From positions 5,925,001-5,989,000 of the forward strand of contig NZ_JBAJNS010000001.1 in NCBI RefSeq assembly GCF_037911585.1: a stretch of 64,000 nucleotides of DNA, given 5' to 3'. Positions within the stretch are counted from its first letter, which is position 1. Each line of letters opens with the position of its first letter. The translations under genes and the position numbers were made by a program. The notes under the pieces were generated by a model, which was given only the letters and a program-made list of their open reading frames with translations, ran no database searches and was not told the origin of the DNA. Positions 41,415 to 50,070 of this stretch are shown here, in pieces. This stretch comes from Streptomyces sp. GSL17-111. GTDB lineage: Bacteria; Actinomycetota; Actinomycetes; Streptomycetales; Streptomycetaceae.

Positions 41415-42833
41415 GTGGTCGACCGCGACGCCGTGCATGGCACCACCGCTTCACCGGAGGACGACTTCGGCCGGCGGCTGGCCGTGTTCGCTGCCGACCT
41501 GAAAGCGTTGCGCATTGAGCGCGGCAACCTGCCGCTGCGGCAGATCGCCCGGCGCGCTCCCCGGCACCGGCCCCTGTCGGCCGCGGCGGTCAGCGAGACG
41601 CTGAACGGCAAGCGGCTGCCGCGCTTGGACTTCGTGATGGCACTGGTGCGAACACTGCTCGCCCACGACCATGAGGGCCGCCCACATTCACTCGGTCGCG
41701 ACGACCCGCGCCTGGAGGTCTGGCGCACGCGCTGGCGTGACCTGGAGCTGCTGCGCACGGCGCAGCCGCCTGCGGCCCGCCGCCCTGCCGCCCCGGAACC
41801 GGACTTCGACCCGCCGGCCTCGGCGCCTCTCGTTGCCGCCACCTCGCCCGCCCCTGCCGCTATACCAGCCCCTGCCGCAGCTCGCGCCGCCGCAACCGAC
41901 GTATCCGAGGCCCGCCTCATCTTTGGCGAACAGAGCTGCGGCGCGCGCTCCTTGGCGTTCTCACCCGATGGGAAAATCCTCGCCACCGTGAACGACGACC
42001 CGCTGGTCCGGCTGTGGCACGCGGCTACCGGCGAGCCCGTGGGTACCCCTCTTACCGGGCACGGGGAGGGGGCCAGGTGCGTGGCGTTCTCACCAGACGG
42101 CCGGCTGCTGGCGACAGCGGGTCGCGACAGGTCCGTGCGGCTGTGGGATCCGCGCACCGGTGCGCCCGTGGGCGAGCCGTTCGCAGAGAACGGCAGGGCA
42201 CTCCGGACTCTTGCCTTCTCCCCCGACGGGAGCCTGCTGGCCACCGGGGGCGGCGAACGGTCCGTACGACTGTGGGATCCGGTGACCCGAAAGCCGGTCG
42301 GCGCCCCGCTCGCGGGGCACACGGGAGGCGTCGAAGCCGTGCAGTTCTCGCCGGACGGACGCCTGCTCGCCTCCGGAGGCGCCGATGCCACGGTACGGCT
42401 GTGGCGTGCGGACGGCGGCGAGCCGGAAGGCGAACCGCTGATCGGGCACAGCGGCGAGATCCGGGCACTGGCGTTCTCACCCGACAGCCGCCTCCTCGCC
42501 TCCGGCGACTGGGACGGGACGGTCCGCCTCTGGAACCCGTGCGCCGGTGAGCCCGTCGGCGATCCGCTCACCGGTCACCGCAACGCGGTCCGGGGCCTGT
42601 CGTTCTCGGCCGACGGGCGGCTGCTGGTCTCGGTCAGCATGGACCGCACCGTCCGCTTGTGGAACCCGGTGTCCCGCAGCCCATTCGGCCCGCCTCTCAT
42701 CGGCCACGCCTGCACCTTCCGCGCCGTCGGCTTCTCCCCCGACGGCCGCTTCTTCGCCGCTGGCGGGGACGACAAGCCGGTAGGCCTATGGGCGACGGCG
42801 GATCTCACCGCGATCCCGGTCAGGGGCAGTTGA
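41415..42833 (+). CDS. XRE-type HTH domain fused to a seven-blade WD40 propeller
   Basis: A 472-residue protein. The N-terminal helix-turn-helix region is FGRRLAVFAADLKALRIERG, then LPLRQIARRA and LSAAAVSETLNGKRLPRLDF (about residues 15-80). A Pro/Ala-rich linker follows, then seven WD40 repeats from about residue 170, each with the pattern AFSPDGRLLAT...VRLWDPxTGEPVG. Start GTG 41415 lies just after AGGAGGTGAT (41403-41412), a near-perfect ribosome site. Such fusions are common in Streptomyces; they look like cytoplasmic scaffold or signal-sensing proteins in which the HTH is often degenerate. Target and partner are unknown. Confidence 0.88.
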   Translation: MVDRDAVHGTTASPEDDFGRRLAVFAADLKALRIERGNLPLRQIARRAPRHRPLSAAAVSETLNGKRLPRLDFVMALVRTLLAHDHEGRPHSLGRDDPRLEVWRTRWRDLELLRTAQPPAARRPAAPEPDFDPPASAPLVAATSPAPAAIPAPAAARAAATDVSEARLIFGEQSCGARSLAFSPDGKILATVNDDPLVRLWHAATGEPVGTPLTGHGEGARCVAFSPDGRLLATAGRDRSVRLWDPRTGAPVGEPFAENGRALRTLAFSPDGSLLATGGGERSVRLWDPVTRKPVGAPLAGHTGGVEAVQFSPDGRLLASGGADATVRLWRADGGEPEGEPLIGHSGEIRALAFSPDSRLLASGDWDGTVRLWNPCAGEPVGDPLTGHRNAVRGLSFSADGRLLVSVSMDRTVRLWNPVSRSPFGPPLIGHACTFRAVGFSPDGRFFAAGGDDKPVGLWATADLTAIPVRGS

Positions 42834-43001
42834 ACACGATGTCCCCGGCATCTTCGGCATAGCCATCGGTTCCCGGCCCGCCGTTGACTGGTGTGGGGTG
42901 TGGGGCAGCTCGCATGGGCGCATAGCCACGGGTCAAAACGGCTTCTAAGGAACCAGCCGAGCAGGCCCTGCGCACACCCAGGAGCACACCTGCCGCACTC
43001 C

Positions 43002-43747
43002 CTACAGTCGGGGCTGCCAGGGCCGCACGATGACGCACGGCCGCATCCCGGCTGCTTCCGCTGTCTGGTTGGCCTCCTCCGCGATTCCTTGGAGCAGGTC
43101 GACCAGGTCGGGCCAGGCCCAGTAGACGACGCCGTGGACGTGCTCGGCGTAGGCGTAGGACAGCATGATCGTCATCAGCCGTGCTCGCCCTTTGCGCGCG
43201 CGTTCCAGCTCATGCACCCACACCTGCTCACCGCCGTCCTCCGTCGTGACGACCGACGCCAGGTCGGGGAAGGCGCGGCCGCCGGTTCCCCGGCCTGCGC
43301 CGATCTCGATGTCGGACCGCAGCCGCGCGCCGGTCCGGAGGACGGGTTCGGTTCGCAGTGCCGGATCTCCTGCTCGGTGACCAGGTGATGGTCGGGTTGG
43401 ATTCTCGTCAGGTGGTCGGCGAGCTCGACCACCTCCAGGTCGTGCACGAGCTCCGCGACGCTCGGGGAAGCGGGGGCGCCTTCAAGGGAGGCCGCCGTCA
43501 TCCCGGCCCGGGTCAGCCAGTGGACGCGGGGACGGTCGCCCAGCGGCCCGGCCTGCCGCAGCAGCCCCAGGCCGTGCAGCGCGCGCATCCTGCGCTCGTA
43601 CACCTCCCGGCGCCGCGTGCTACCCGCTCGACGGTCGAACTCGCGCGTGACCTGATCGCAGGTGACGGCACGCCACCTGCCGACCCACTGGCGGACGTCC
43701 AGGTCCCGGCTCGTCATCGCGTGGCGCCGGGCTCTGGCCGTCGTCAT
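43002..43747 (-). pseudogene. Replication-relaxation-family protein, frameshifted
   Basis: Read from ATG 43747 (GAGAGG eight bases upstream). The first frame gives MTSRDLDVRQWVGRWRAVTC, DRRAGSTRRREVYERRMRAL, then HGLGLLRQAG and VHWLTRAGMTAASLEG, the winged-helix start of replication-relaxation or mobilisation-accessory proteins. Near 43340 the coding sense moves to another frame (EPVLRTGARLRSDIEIGAGR, then FPDLASVVTTEDGGEQVWVH and ELERARKGRARLMTIMLSYA) and runs to the stop at 43002. One indel therefore splits the gene, by mutation or sequencing error. The family belongs to actinomycete plasmids and integrative elements, in keeping with the mosaic around it. Confidence 0.75.
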
Positions 43748-44028
43748 GTAGGACGCCTCTCCGTTGCCCCTGCTGCGGGTGTGCGCAGGGTCTGCTCTCG
43801 GGTATGCGCGGACTGTGCGCTCGGGAGAATAGCGATGCATGCCCTGACCTGCGAAGAAGCCTCGCCCGATCGTGTGACCTCCCGTGTCGCTCCCCCGCTT
43901 CAGCTCAGTTCGGGAAGATGACCCCTGCCGAAGGCGCGCTTTGCCGGTGTCCATAGCCTCTTGCTGGACGGGGGGATAGGGCAGGTTGTTGGCCCTGTGA
44001 GCCAGACGACGGAGGCCAGGGGACTGGG

Positions 44029-44346
44029 ATGAGCCAGGACGAGACCGTGTGGCGTCTGATGCGCGAGGACGCTCTTATGGGCACGATCACCGTGGACGAA
44101 GCCGATTTCCCCTGGCTGCGAGGCCGATTCGTCCCCGAACGCGCCTTCGAAGAGGTCAAGCCGTGGTTCGACGAGGTACACGTCATCGTCGAGGCGGAGG
44201 AGTTCGAGCGCTTTGATGACGCCTATGACCGGATCGAAGGCGCCTTGACTCTGCTGTCGTCATCAGGACCGGTTGACGAGTTCCTCTTGCACATACATGA
44301 GGACCGGGCCTGGTTCCGCTGGCACGACGGGCCGTCTGGAGGCTGA
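44029..44346 (+). CDS. Hypothetical acidic protein
   Basis: A 105-residue protein from ATG 44029 with GGGGA seven bases upstream. It is rich in Asp/Glu/Trp and contains WRLMREDALMGTITVDEADF and FDDAYDRIEGALTLL. No membrane segment is present. Length and composition fit a small soluble family seen beside phage or immunity loci, but I cannot name it. A run of small hairpins (44373-44516) follows its stop. Confidence 0.65.
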   Translation: MSQDETVWRLMREDALMGTITVDEADFPWLRGRFVPERAFEEVKPWFDEVHVIVEAEEFERFDDAYDRIEGALTLLSSSGPVDEFLLHIHEDRAWFRWHDGPSGG

Positions 44347-44372
44347 AACCCAGGGGCTCACGGGCGGGGTCG

Positions 44373-44516
44373 GGCGCTCCGCGCCTGGGCTGGTGGTGGG
44401 TCGGGCGCTGGTGGTGGGTGGGGGAGGGCGCTGACGCGCCCTCAGCGTTGTTCGCCGCTTCGCGGCTCACGGGGGTTCCGGGCGCTCCGCGCCCTGGTTC
44501 CGCCGCTTCGCGGCGG
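44373..44516. repeat. Cluster of five short GC-rich hairpins
   Basis: Palindromes in about 145 bases: 44373-44385 (GGCGC/TCC/GCGCC), 44424-44443 (GAGGGCGC/TGAC/GCGCCCTC), 44454-44466 (GCCGC/TTC/GCGGC), 44480-44494 (GGGCGC/TCC/GCGCCC) and 44500-44516 (CCGCCGC/TTC/GCGGCGG). The loops alternate TCC and TTC. The cluster resembles an intergenic REP-like or attenuator/terminator array downstream of the 44029 gene. Confidence 0.8.
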
Positions 44517-44610
44517 TCTGGTGGGCGGTACGGTGCGTGCGGTCAGTCATTTTGCGTATTCGGATAGATACTTTGGGTGATGTGGTGGAGCGGCCGCAGT
44601 CGCGGGCGCG

Positions 44611-44865
44611 GTGGGGTGGTCGGGAGCGGCGGACGGTGTCGCCGTGGGAGGCGCTGGGCCGGTGCCGGTGCCGGTGCCGGTGCCGGTGCCGGTGCCGGTG
44701 GTGGCGCCGCTGCCTGCCGCTGTGGCGGTGTGCGGTCGGCGGTTGAGGCTGCGTGGCCGGTTGCGGCTCGCCGGGGCCGGGGCGGTAGCGGTGGCGGGCG
44801 TGTGCGCGGTGGGGGGATGGGGGCTCTTCCTCGTGCCGTACCAGCGGATCGTGGCCGGGGTCTAG
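44611..44865 (+). CDS. Possible small membrane protein with Pro-Val repeats
   Basis: A frame from GTG 44611 to TAG 44865 gives MGWSGAADGVAVGGAG, seven Pro-Val pairs encoded by the CCGGTG array at 44659-44700, then RRLRLRGRLRLAGAGAVAVA and GWGLFLVPYQRIVAGV, a plausible single membrane helix. A second frame upstream (from about 44537, VILRIRIDTLGDVVERPQSR) looks more protein-like and loses sense at the repeat, so the true gene may be longer and frameshifted there. Ribosome site and start are uncertain. Confidence 0.3.
   Translation: MGWSGAADGVAVGGAGPVPVPVPVPVPVPVVAPLPAAVAVCGRRLRLRGRLRLAGAGAVAVAGVCAVGGWGLFLVPYQRIVAGV
44659..44700. repeat. Hexanucleotide microsatellite, (CCGGTG)x7
   Basis: Seven perfect tandem copies of CCGGTG. 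In one frame they encode Pro-Val pairs. Loss or gain of whole units would keep the frame, so copy number could vary without breaking a gene. Confidence 0.9.
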
Positions 44866-44936
44866 GGGCAGTTCCGAAGGAGATCGCCAGACGCCTGCCC
44901 GGGCGCAACGGCTGAGCGAATCGCGCTGAACTCGAC

Positions 44937-45530
44937 TCAGGAGCCGGAGATGGCTTGTAGCAGAGCTGATTCGATTTCCTCACGGATCGCCTGCCCGCAG
45001 GTGCGTGGCGGTTCGCTGATACCGACGGGTACATGCTGGAGGTCAGTGGCGGCAAGCACCGCTAGAACCGCATGACGTTCTCCGAGACTGGGGGCCAGGC
45101 GCTCGCACAGCCGGAGCAAAGAACGGGCTCCACTGGCAACGATCCGACGATCGTGCTCTACCTCGCTGCGCTCGTCAGGGCTGAACACGATCAGGCGGTG
45201 AAGGGTCTCCCAAGCGGTGGCCGGATCCCAGGAGTCCGGACATGAACTGAGGGTGTCGATCAGGTCGGCAAGCGCGTCATCGGCGTGCTGCTTCGTGGCT
45301 TGCGGAGCGGGTGGCGACGACGCCTCTGCGGCGGCATCCGGGAGGGCGGCCGCAAGGTCGGGCAGGCTTGTGTCGACGAAGTTGCGGCTGAGGAGTGTCT
45401 AGAAGAGCACCCGGGTCATCGCCGCAGGGCCCAGGCCGGCAACTTCCGCGAACGCTTTGATCTCCCAGTCCGGGTCGTCCACGGCTCGTTGGGCCCTGGA
45501 CTCGAGTTGGTTGACGGCGTGGGTCGTCAT
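44937..45530 (-). pseudogene. Hypothetical protein interrupted by one in-frame TAG
   Basis: From ATG 45530 (MTTHAVNQLESRAQRAVDDP) the frame runs through GLGPAAMTRVLF to a TAG at 45401-45399. It then continues in the same frame with clearly protein-like sequence: LLSRNFVDTSLPDLAAALPD, ALADLIDTLSSCPDSWDPAT and RSLLRLCERLAPSLGERHAV, to the TGA at 44937. In total there are 198 codons, including the internal and final stops. No shift is needed, so this is a nonsense mutation, not an indel. A restart at ATG 45188 would give only the last 83 residues. The product is helical and soluble, with no family I recognise. Confidence 0.7.
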
Positions 45531-45612
45531 ATGTGCGCACGGAGCGCGAGGGTTGCGTTAGGCGGCTTCGGCAGCAGAGCGAGTAACTTGCCAGATCGAC
45601 TGCTCCCCGCAG

Positions 45613-46149
45613 ATGCACGCCCGGGTCTCACGTGCCATGTCCGCCGTGCAGATCGAGGACGGCAGCTTCCACCTGGAGGCCATCGCGCACAAGGGAGAGC
45701 TGGTGTTTCTCGAGGTCGGCAACCGGGTCGGTGGAGCGGACGTGGTGGCCACCGTCGAGCTGGCCACCGGCGTACACCTGCCGTCCTACGAGCTGCGCGC
45801 GCTGCTCGGCGAGCCCGTCGCCGAAGCCCTCCCCGAGCCACCGGCCGAGCGGCGCTGGTACGGCTGGTTTGTGCACCCCGGTCACCACCTAAAGGAGCGG
45901 ACGTTCCCGGGACTGGACGGGGCTGCGGCCTTCCGGGACAGCCCGCACGTGGTGGTCTGGAACGAGCTGACGCCCGGATCGCCTCTTCCCGACCACATCA
46001 CCTACCAGGCAGGGGAGACGGCCCTCGCCGGAATCGTCTCGGGGGAGACCCCCGAGGACACCCGAGCCTTGATCGTCGACATGTTCGCATCGCTTTCGGT
46101 TCGCACCCGCCCCGTCCCGCCCCTCACCCCGGCGGAGGTGTCGGCATGA
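45613..46149 (+). pseudogene. ATP-grasp protein, C-terminal part only
   Basis: The frame from about 45613 reads RAMSAVQIEDGSFHLEAIAH, then KGELVFLEVGNRVGGADVVA, the metal-binding end of an ATP-grasp fold (Glu and Asn in FLEVGNRVGG), followed by a C-terminal lid. The first 200 or so residues of a normal ATP-grasp ligase are absent upstream, where the antisense broken gene lies. The stop TGA (46147-46149) overlaps the ATG of the next gene, so the pair was once an operon. ATP-grasp ligases join carboxylates to amines or thiols. The substrate cannot be told from the remnant. Confidence 0.72.
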
Positions 46150-47878
46150 CGGCTCTGAGTACTCTCGCGGACCGATACGTCGACGAGTTGGCCGCGGCCG
46201 ATCCGTGCCTGGCCGCGGCGATGGGCGTCACCGGACACGAGGAGCGACTCACCGACTTCAGCCCGCAGGGGCACGGGAGCGGACGGAACTGGCCCGTCGC
46301 ACCCTGGAAGCGACACCGCTCGCGGACGACGCCGAACGTGTCGCGGCGGCGGTGCTGCGGGAGCGCCTCGCCACAGAGGTCGCACTGGCCGAGGCCGACG
46401 CGTACGCCACGCTGCTGGACACGCTCGACGGTCCTGTCCAGCGGGTGCGGCAAGCGGTGGAGCTGCTCGATCAGGGCGAGGACACGGTGTGGGACGCGTT
46501 GCTGGCACGAATGCGGGCCGTTCCAGGAGCCTTGGCGGGGATGCGTGAGAGCCTGGAAGCCGCGCGGCGCCGTGGGCGGGTCGCGCCCTACCGCCAAGTG
46601 GTCCGCAACGCGCGCGAGTGCCGGAACATGCGCCGGTTTATGGCCGGTCTGCCGCACGGGCACGGCGAAGGCGCACTGCGGGGCGTCCTGGACGAGGCTG
46701 CGGCCGCCGCGAACACGGCGTTGAGCGATTTCGCGTCCTACCTGTCGGGGGATCTGACGGCAGACGTGCCGGCTGCGGACGCACTGGGCGAAGACCGCTA
46801 CCACCTGGGGGTCAGGGAGTTCCTGGGCACCCGGTTGGACCTGAGGGACACCTACCAGTGGGGCTGGGACGAACTGGCCCGCATCCGGCGGGACATGTCC
46901 GAGGCGACGGCGAAGCTCAGGCCGGGCGAACCGGTGTCGGCCGTTCTCGCGGCGCTGGACAAGGACCCGCGCTATCTCATGGCGAGCGCGGAAGCGTTCC
47001 GCGACTGGATCCAGGAACTCGCCGACCGCTCCGTCGCCGACCTCGACGGAGCACACTTCGTGATTCCCGAGCCGTTGCGCCGGATCGAGTGCCGGGTCGC
47101 GTCCGGTGAAGGCGTCGTCTTCTACCTGGCTCCCAGCGAGGACCAGCCCCGCCCCGGGACGGTGTGGTGGCCGCTGCCCGACTCCGACGCGCCGATCGCG
47201 ACGTGGACCGTACCCAGCACGATGTTCCACGAAGGCGCCCCCGGTCACCACCTCCAGCTCGGTACGACGACCCTCAACACTGCCACCTTGAACCGCTTCC
47301 AGCGGCTGTCGTGCGAGCTGCACCCCGGCCATGTCGAAGGGTGGGGTCTCTACGCCGAGCGCCTGATGGACGAGCTGGGGTACTTCGCGGACCCGGCCTA
47401 CCGACTGGGGATGCTGGCCGGCCAGCAGTGGCGGGCGGCGCGGGTCGTTTTGGACCTCGGGCTGCACCTGCGCCTCCCTATCCCCGCGGGAACGGGGTTC
47501 CACGAGGGGGAGCGCTGGACGCCGCAGTTGGCCCGCGAGTTCCTCATGGAGCACTGTGGCATGAGCCAGCCGGGGTTCGTCGAGTTCGAGATCGATCGGT
47601 ACCTGGGGCGCCCCGGCCAGGCCATCGCCTACAAACTGGGGGAGAAGGTGTGGCTGGAGACCCGGGAGGCGGCCCGTCGCCGGGACGGACCCGCCTTCGA
47701 CCTGAAGCGGTTCCACAAGAAGGCCCTGGATCTGGGTCCCATGGGCCTGGATCTGTTGCGTGCGGAACTGGCGCGCGTGCGGTGGATCGTTCGCCTGATC
47801 GGTACTGACGCGTGCCGAGCCCGGCCGGGACCCGGGTTCATGATCCGACCTTGCGCACCTGGGTGGTGTCGGGAGTGA
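46146..47878 (+). pseudogene. DUF885-family protein (predicted zinc peptidase), frameshifted near the 5' end
   Basis: ATG 46146 overlaps the preceding stop and gives MTALSTLADRYVDELAAADP and GVTGHEERLTDFSPQG. At about 46270-46280 the sense moves to another frame (ERTELARRTLEATPLADDAE), which stays open to the TGA at 47878, about 577 codons in all. The zinc-ligand motif HEGAPGHHLQ (near 47228) and ELHPGHVEGWGLYAERLMDE identify the DUF885 family of putative metallopeptidases. A single indel separates the two parts. If it is real, translation could restart only far downstream. The 3' end overlaps the convergent HxlR gene by 41 bases. Confidence 0.82.
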
Positions 47879-48299
47879 GCAGGGTGCCGTCGCCAAGGGT
47901 GGGGGAGACGTCCGGCACCGGCTCTCCGTGTTGATCGACCAGCACGGAGTGGGTCTCGCCGGGGGCGAAAGCGTGGCGTTCCCCCCACTGCCGCAGGGCG
48001 ACGATCACGGGAAAGAGGTCGCGGCCGGCGTCCGTCAGCACGTACTCGCGGCGACGCCCCGACGGCGCGGTGCGCTGGACGATGAACCCGTGCGCGGTGA
48101 GCTTGCGCAGGCGGTCGGTGAGGATGTTGCGGGCAATGCCGGTACGGCGCTGGAACTCGGTGAACGAACGCGCTCCGTCCATCGCGTCGCGGATGACGAG
48201 CAGGCTCCACCTGTCGCCGACGAGGTCGAGCGTGCGAGCGACGGGGCAGTCCGGGTCGGACCACTCGCCGTCCCGGGCGGTTGCGGCGATGCGCGGCAT
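47838..48299 (-). CDS. HxlR-family transcriptional regulator
   Basis: A 153-residue winged-helix protein. WSDPDCPVARTLDLVGDRWS contains the conserved Cys and the GDRW motif, followed by LLVIRDAMDGARSFTEFQRR, then GIARNILTDRLRKLTAHGFI (recognition helix) and the wing RREYVLTDAGRDL. Start ATG 48299 has GGGAGG four bases upstream. It is divergent from an MFS transporter gene (48387) with an 87-base gap holding an 8-bp palindrome. HxlR proteins often repress a neighbouring gene and sense redox or electrophiles through the Cys; control of the transporter is therefore likely. Confidence 0.92.
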   Translation of the reverse strand: MPRIAATARDGEWSDPDCPVARTLDLVGDRWSLLVIRDAMDGARSFTEFQRRTGIARNILTDRLRKLTAHGFIVQRTAPSGRRREYVLTDAGRDLFPVIVALRQWGERHAFAPGETHSVLVDQHGEPVPDVSPTLGDGTLLTPDTTQVRKVGS

Positions 48300-48340
48300 G
48301 ACACCTCCCGAAGAGTTGCGTATTGAAACCATCATGCCGT

Positions 48341-48378
48341 AGCGTCGAATCAGTTGCAATTTGCTACTCATCGACGCT
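48341..48378. promoter_or_regulatory. Candidate HxlR operator between regulator and MFS gene
   Basis: AGCGTCGA (48341-48348) and TCGACGCT (48371-48378) form a perfect 8-bp inverted repeat with a 22-base AT-richer spacer containing GTTGCAATTTGC. It ends nine bases before the transporter start and lies about 40 bases from the regulator start, so it could serve both promoters. The spacing is wide for one HxlR dimer. Confidence 0.5.
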
Positions 48379-48386
48379 GGAGTGCG

Positions 48387-49694
48387 ATGGACTTCGCAAT
48401 GAACGCGTGGCGGCGGCTGCTGCTCGCAGTGGTGTGCGGCGTTGCGGTGGCGAGCATCTACGCCGCGCAGCCGGTACTGGAACCGATGGGACGCGATCTC
48501 GGCTTCTCGCCAGAACTCACCGGCTGGATCGTCGCGACGGGCCAGCTGGGCTACCTCGTGGGGCTGATGCTCCTGGTTCCGCTCGGCGACGTGGCCGACC
48601 GGCGACGACTCATCGCCGCGCATCTCGCGCTGACGGCTCTGGGCCTCCTCCTGACTGCGGTCGCGTCCACGACGTGGATCGCGATCGTGGGCCTCGCCGT
48701 GGCCGGCTTGTTCGCCGTGGTGGTACAGACCACCGTGGCCTACGCTGCCTCGGCGTCGCCCCCGGCCGAGCGCGGCCGGAACATCGGGGTCGTGACCTCC
48801 GGTGTCGTCGTCGGCATCCTGGGTGCCCGGGTCGTCACCGGCACGCTCGCCGAGGTGGCCGGCTGGCGGAGCGTCTACGCCGTACTGGCGCTGCTCTCAC
48901 TCGGTCTGGCGGCGCTCGTCCTGGCCGTGCTGCCGCAGGAGCAGCGACCGCCCCGAACCTCCGGGTGCGGGCAGGCCGTGGCTTCGTTGGGCGGGCTCTT
49001 CAGGGACCGCACCCTCTTCACCCGCGGACTTATCGCCTTCTTCCTGTTCGCGTCGTTCGGGACGCTGTGGAGCGGGCTCGCCCTCCCCCTCGCCGGGTCC
49101 CCGTGGCAGCTGAGCGAGAGCCAGATCGGGCTGTTCGGCATCGCCGGACTCGCCGGCGCACTGGGCGCTGCCCGCGCGGGGCGGTGGGCGGACGCCGGTA
49201 GGGCGGCGCCTGTCACCGGTCTCGCCCTCACCCTGCTCATCCTCTCGTGGGCGACGATCGCGCAGCTGCCGTGGTCCCTGTGGCTGCTCGTGGTCGGAGT
49301 GATCCTGCTCGACTTCGCGGTTCAGGCCGTGCACGTCAGCAACCAGCATCAACTCGCCGTCGTACACGCGGACCGCACGAGCAGTGTCATCGGCAGCTAC
49401 ATGGTCTTCTACTCGCTCGGCTCCGCCCTCGGTGCCGCCGCGACCACCGCCGTCTTCTCCGCACACGGCTGGGGCGGCACCAGCGTCCTCGGAGCCGCCT
49501 TCGCGACCTGCGCGCTGGCCGTATGGGCAGTCGACCGACGCGTCCCGTCGGTCGACACCCACCTCCGGCCCGGTACGGCGGAACCGCGGCCAGTGCGGAC
49601 GCATGCCAACGCCGCGCCGGAACAGGGTCAAACGTTCGGTGTAACCATGGTGGTTGGGGATATTGGCGGGCTGCGGCGAGGTCGTCCACGGTGA
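48387..49694 (+). CDS. MFS transporter
   Basis: A 435-residue membrane protein with about twelve helices. The first reads LLLAVVCGVAVASIYAAQPV, and the MFS loop between helices 2 and 3 reads PLGDVADRRRLI. It ends in a soluble tail of about 50 residues. The pattern fits drug/proton antiporters of the AraJ/YybF type that often pair with HxlR regulators. Start ATG 48387 (MDFAMNAWRR) is preceded by TGGAG; ATG 48399 is an alternative. It probably exports a toxic small molecule under control of the divergent HxlR gene. The substrate is unknown. Confidence 0.92.
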   Translation: MDFAMNAWRRLLLAVVCGVAVASIYAAQPVLEPMGRDLGFSPELTGWIVATGQLGYLVGLMLLVPLGDVADRRRLIAAHLALTALGLLLTAVASTTWIAIVGLAVAGLFAVVVQTTVAYAASASPPAERGRNIGVVTSGVVVGILGARVVTGTLAEVAGWRSVYAVLALLSLGLAALVLAVLPQEQRPPRTSGCGQAVASLGGLFRDRTLFTRGLIAFFLFASFGTLWSGLALPLAGSPWQLSESQIGLFGIAGLAGALGAARAGRWADAGRAAPVTGLALTLLILSWATIAQLPWSLWLLVVGVILLDFAVQAVHVSNQHQLAVVHADRTSSVIGSYMVFYSLGSALGAAATTAVFSAHGWGGTSVLGAAFATCALAVWAVDRRVPSVDTHLRPGTAEPRPVRTHANAAPEQGQTFGVTMVVGDIGGLRRGRPR

Positions 49695-49839
49695 TGGGCG
49701 ACCAAGGTGCCTCTCAGACGCTACGCCAGCTTCCCGGCCCCGGACTAGGTCCGCCCGCCACGATCTAGCCCGAGCATGGGTTGGGCCGTCGCTGACGCCC
49801 GGGTCAACCGTGCTATTTGGCGGCTTCTACGCTCATGCG

Positions 49840-50070
49840 GTGATCGTGCGCTGTCAGCAGATCGTCAGCCCGACGAGCGGGAAGCTCGTCGAGGACCATC
49901 CCGCCATACGGACCGGCGCCGAGTACCCCGTCCTGGAGATCGTCACCGCCCGGGACAGGGTATTGCTGCGCCTTCCCGGCCGACTCGACACCGCAATGTC
50001 CCGCGACACTCCCACGCTGTGGAACGCTTCAATGTTCACGGTCGTTAGCGACCGCCTACCGGGCTGCTGG
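49840..50070 (+). pseudogene. Hypothetical protein fragment without its own stop
   Basis: From GTG 49840 the frame gives IVRCQQIVSPTSGKLVEDHP, then AIRTGAEYPVLEIVTARDRV and PTLWNASMFTVVSDRLPGCW, which looks like a compact beta-rich protein. No stop follows in this frame before it runs into the antisense of the next, convergent gene, where the composition turns to shadow. The C-terminus is therefore lost or an indel is present near 50050. The family is not recognised. Confidence 0.5.

Noticed and set aside
44659-44700. CCGGTG tandem array as part of a CRISPR
   Set aside because: The units are six bases with no spacers; no repeat-spacer structure was seen anywhere in the window.
44577-44915. 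Alternative frame over the CCGGTG array encoding Ala-Gly repeats
   Set aside because: The frame encoding Pro-Val followed by a membrane helix is more protein-like; the Ala-Gly product is low-complexity only.
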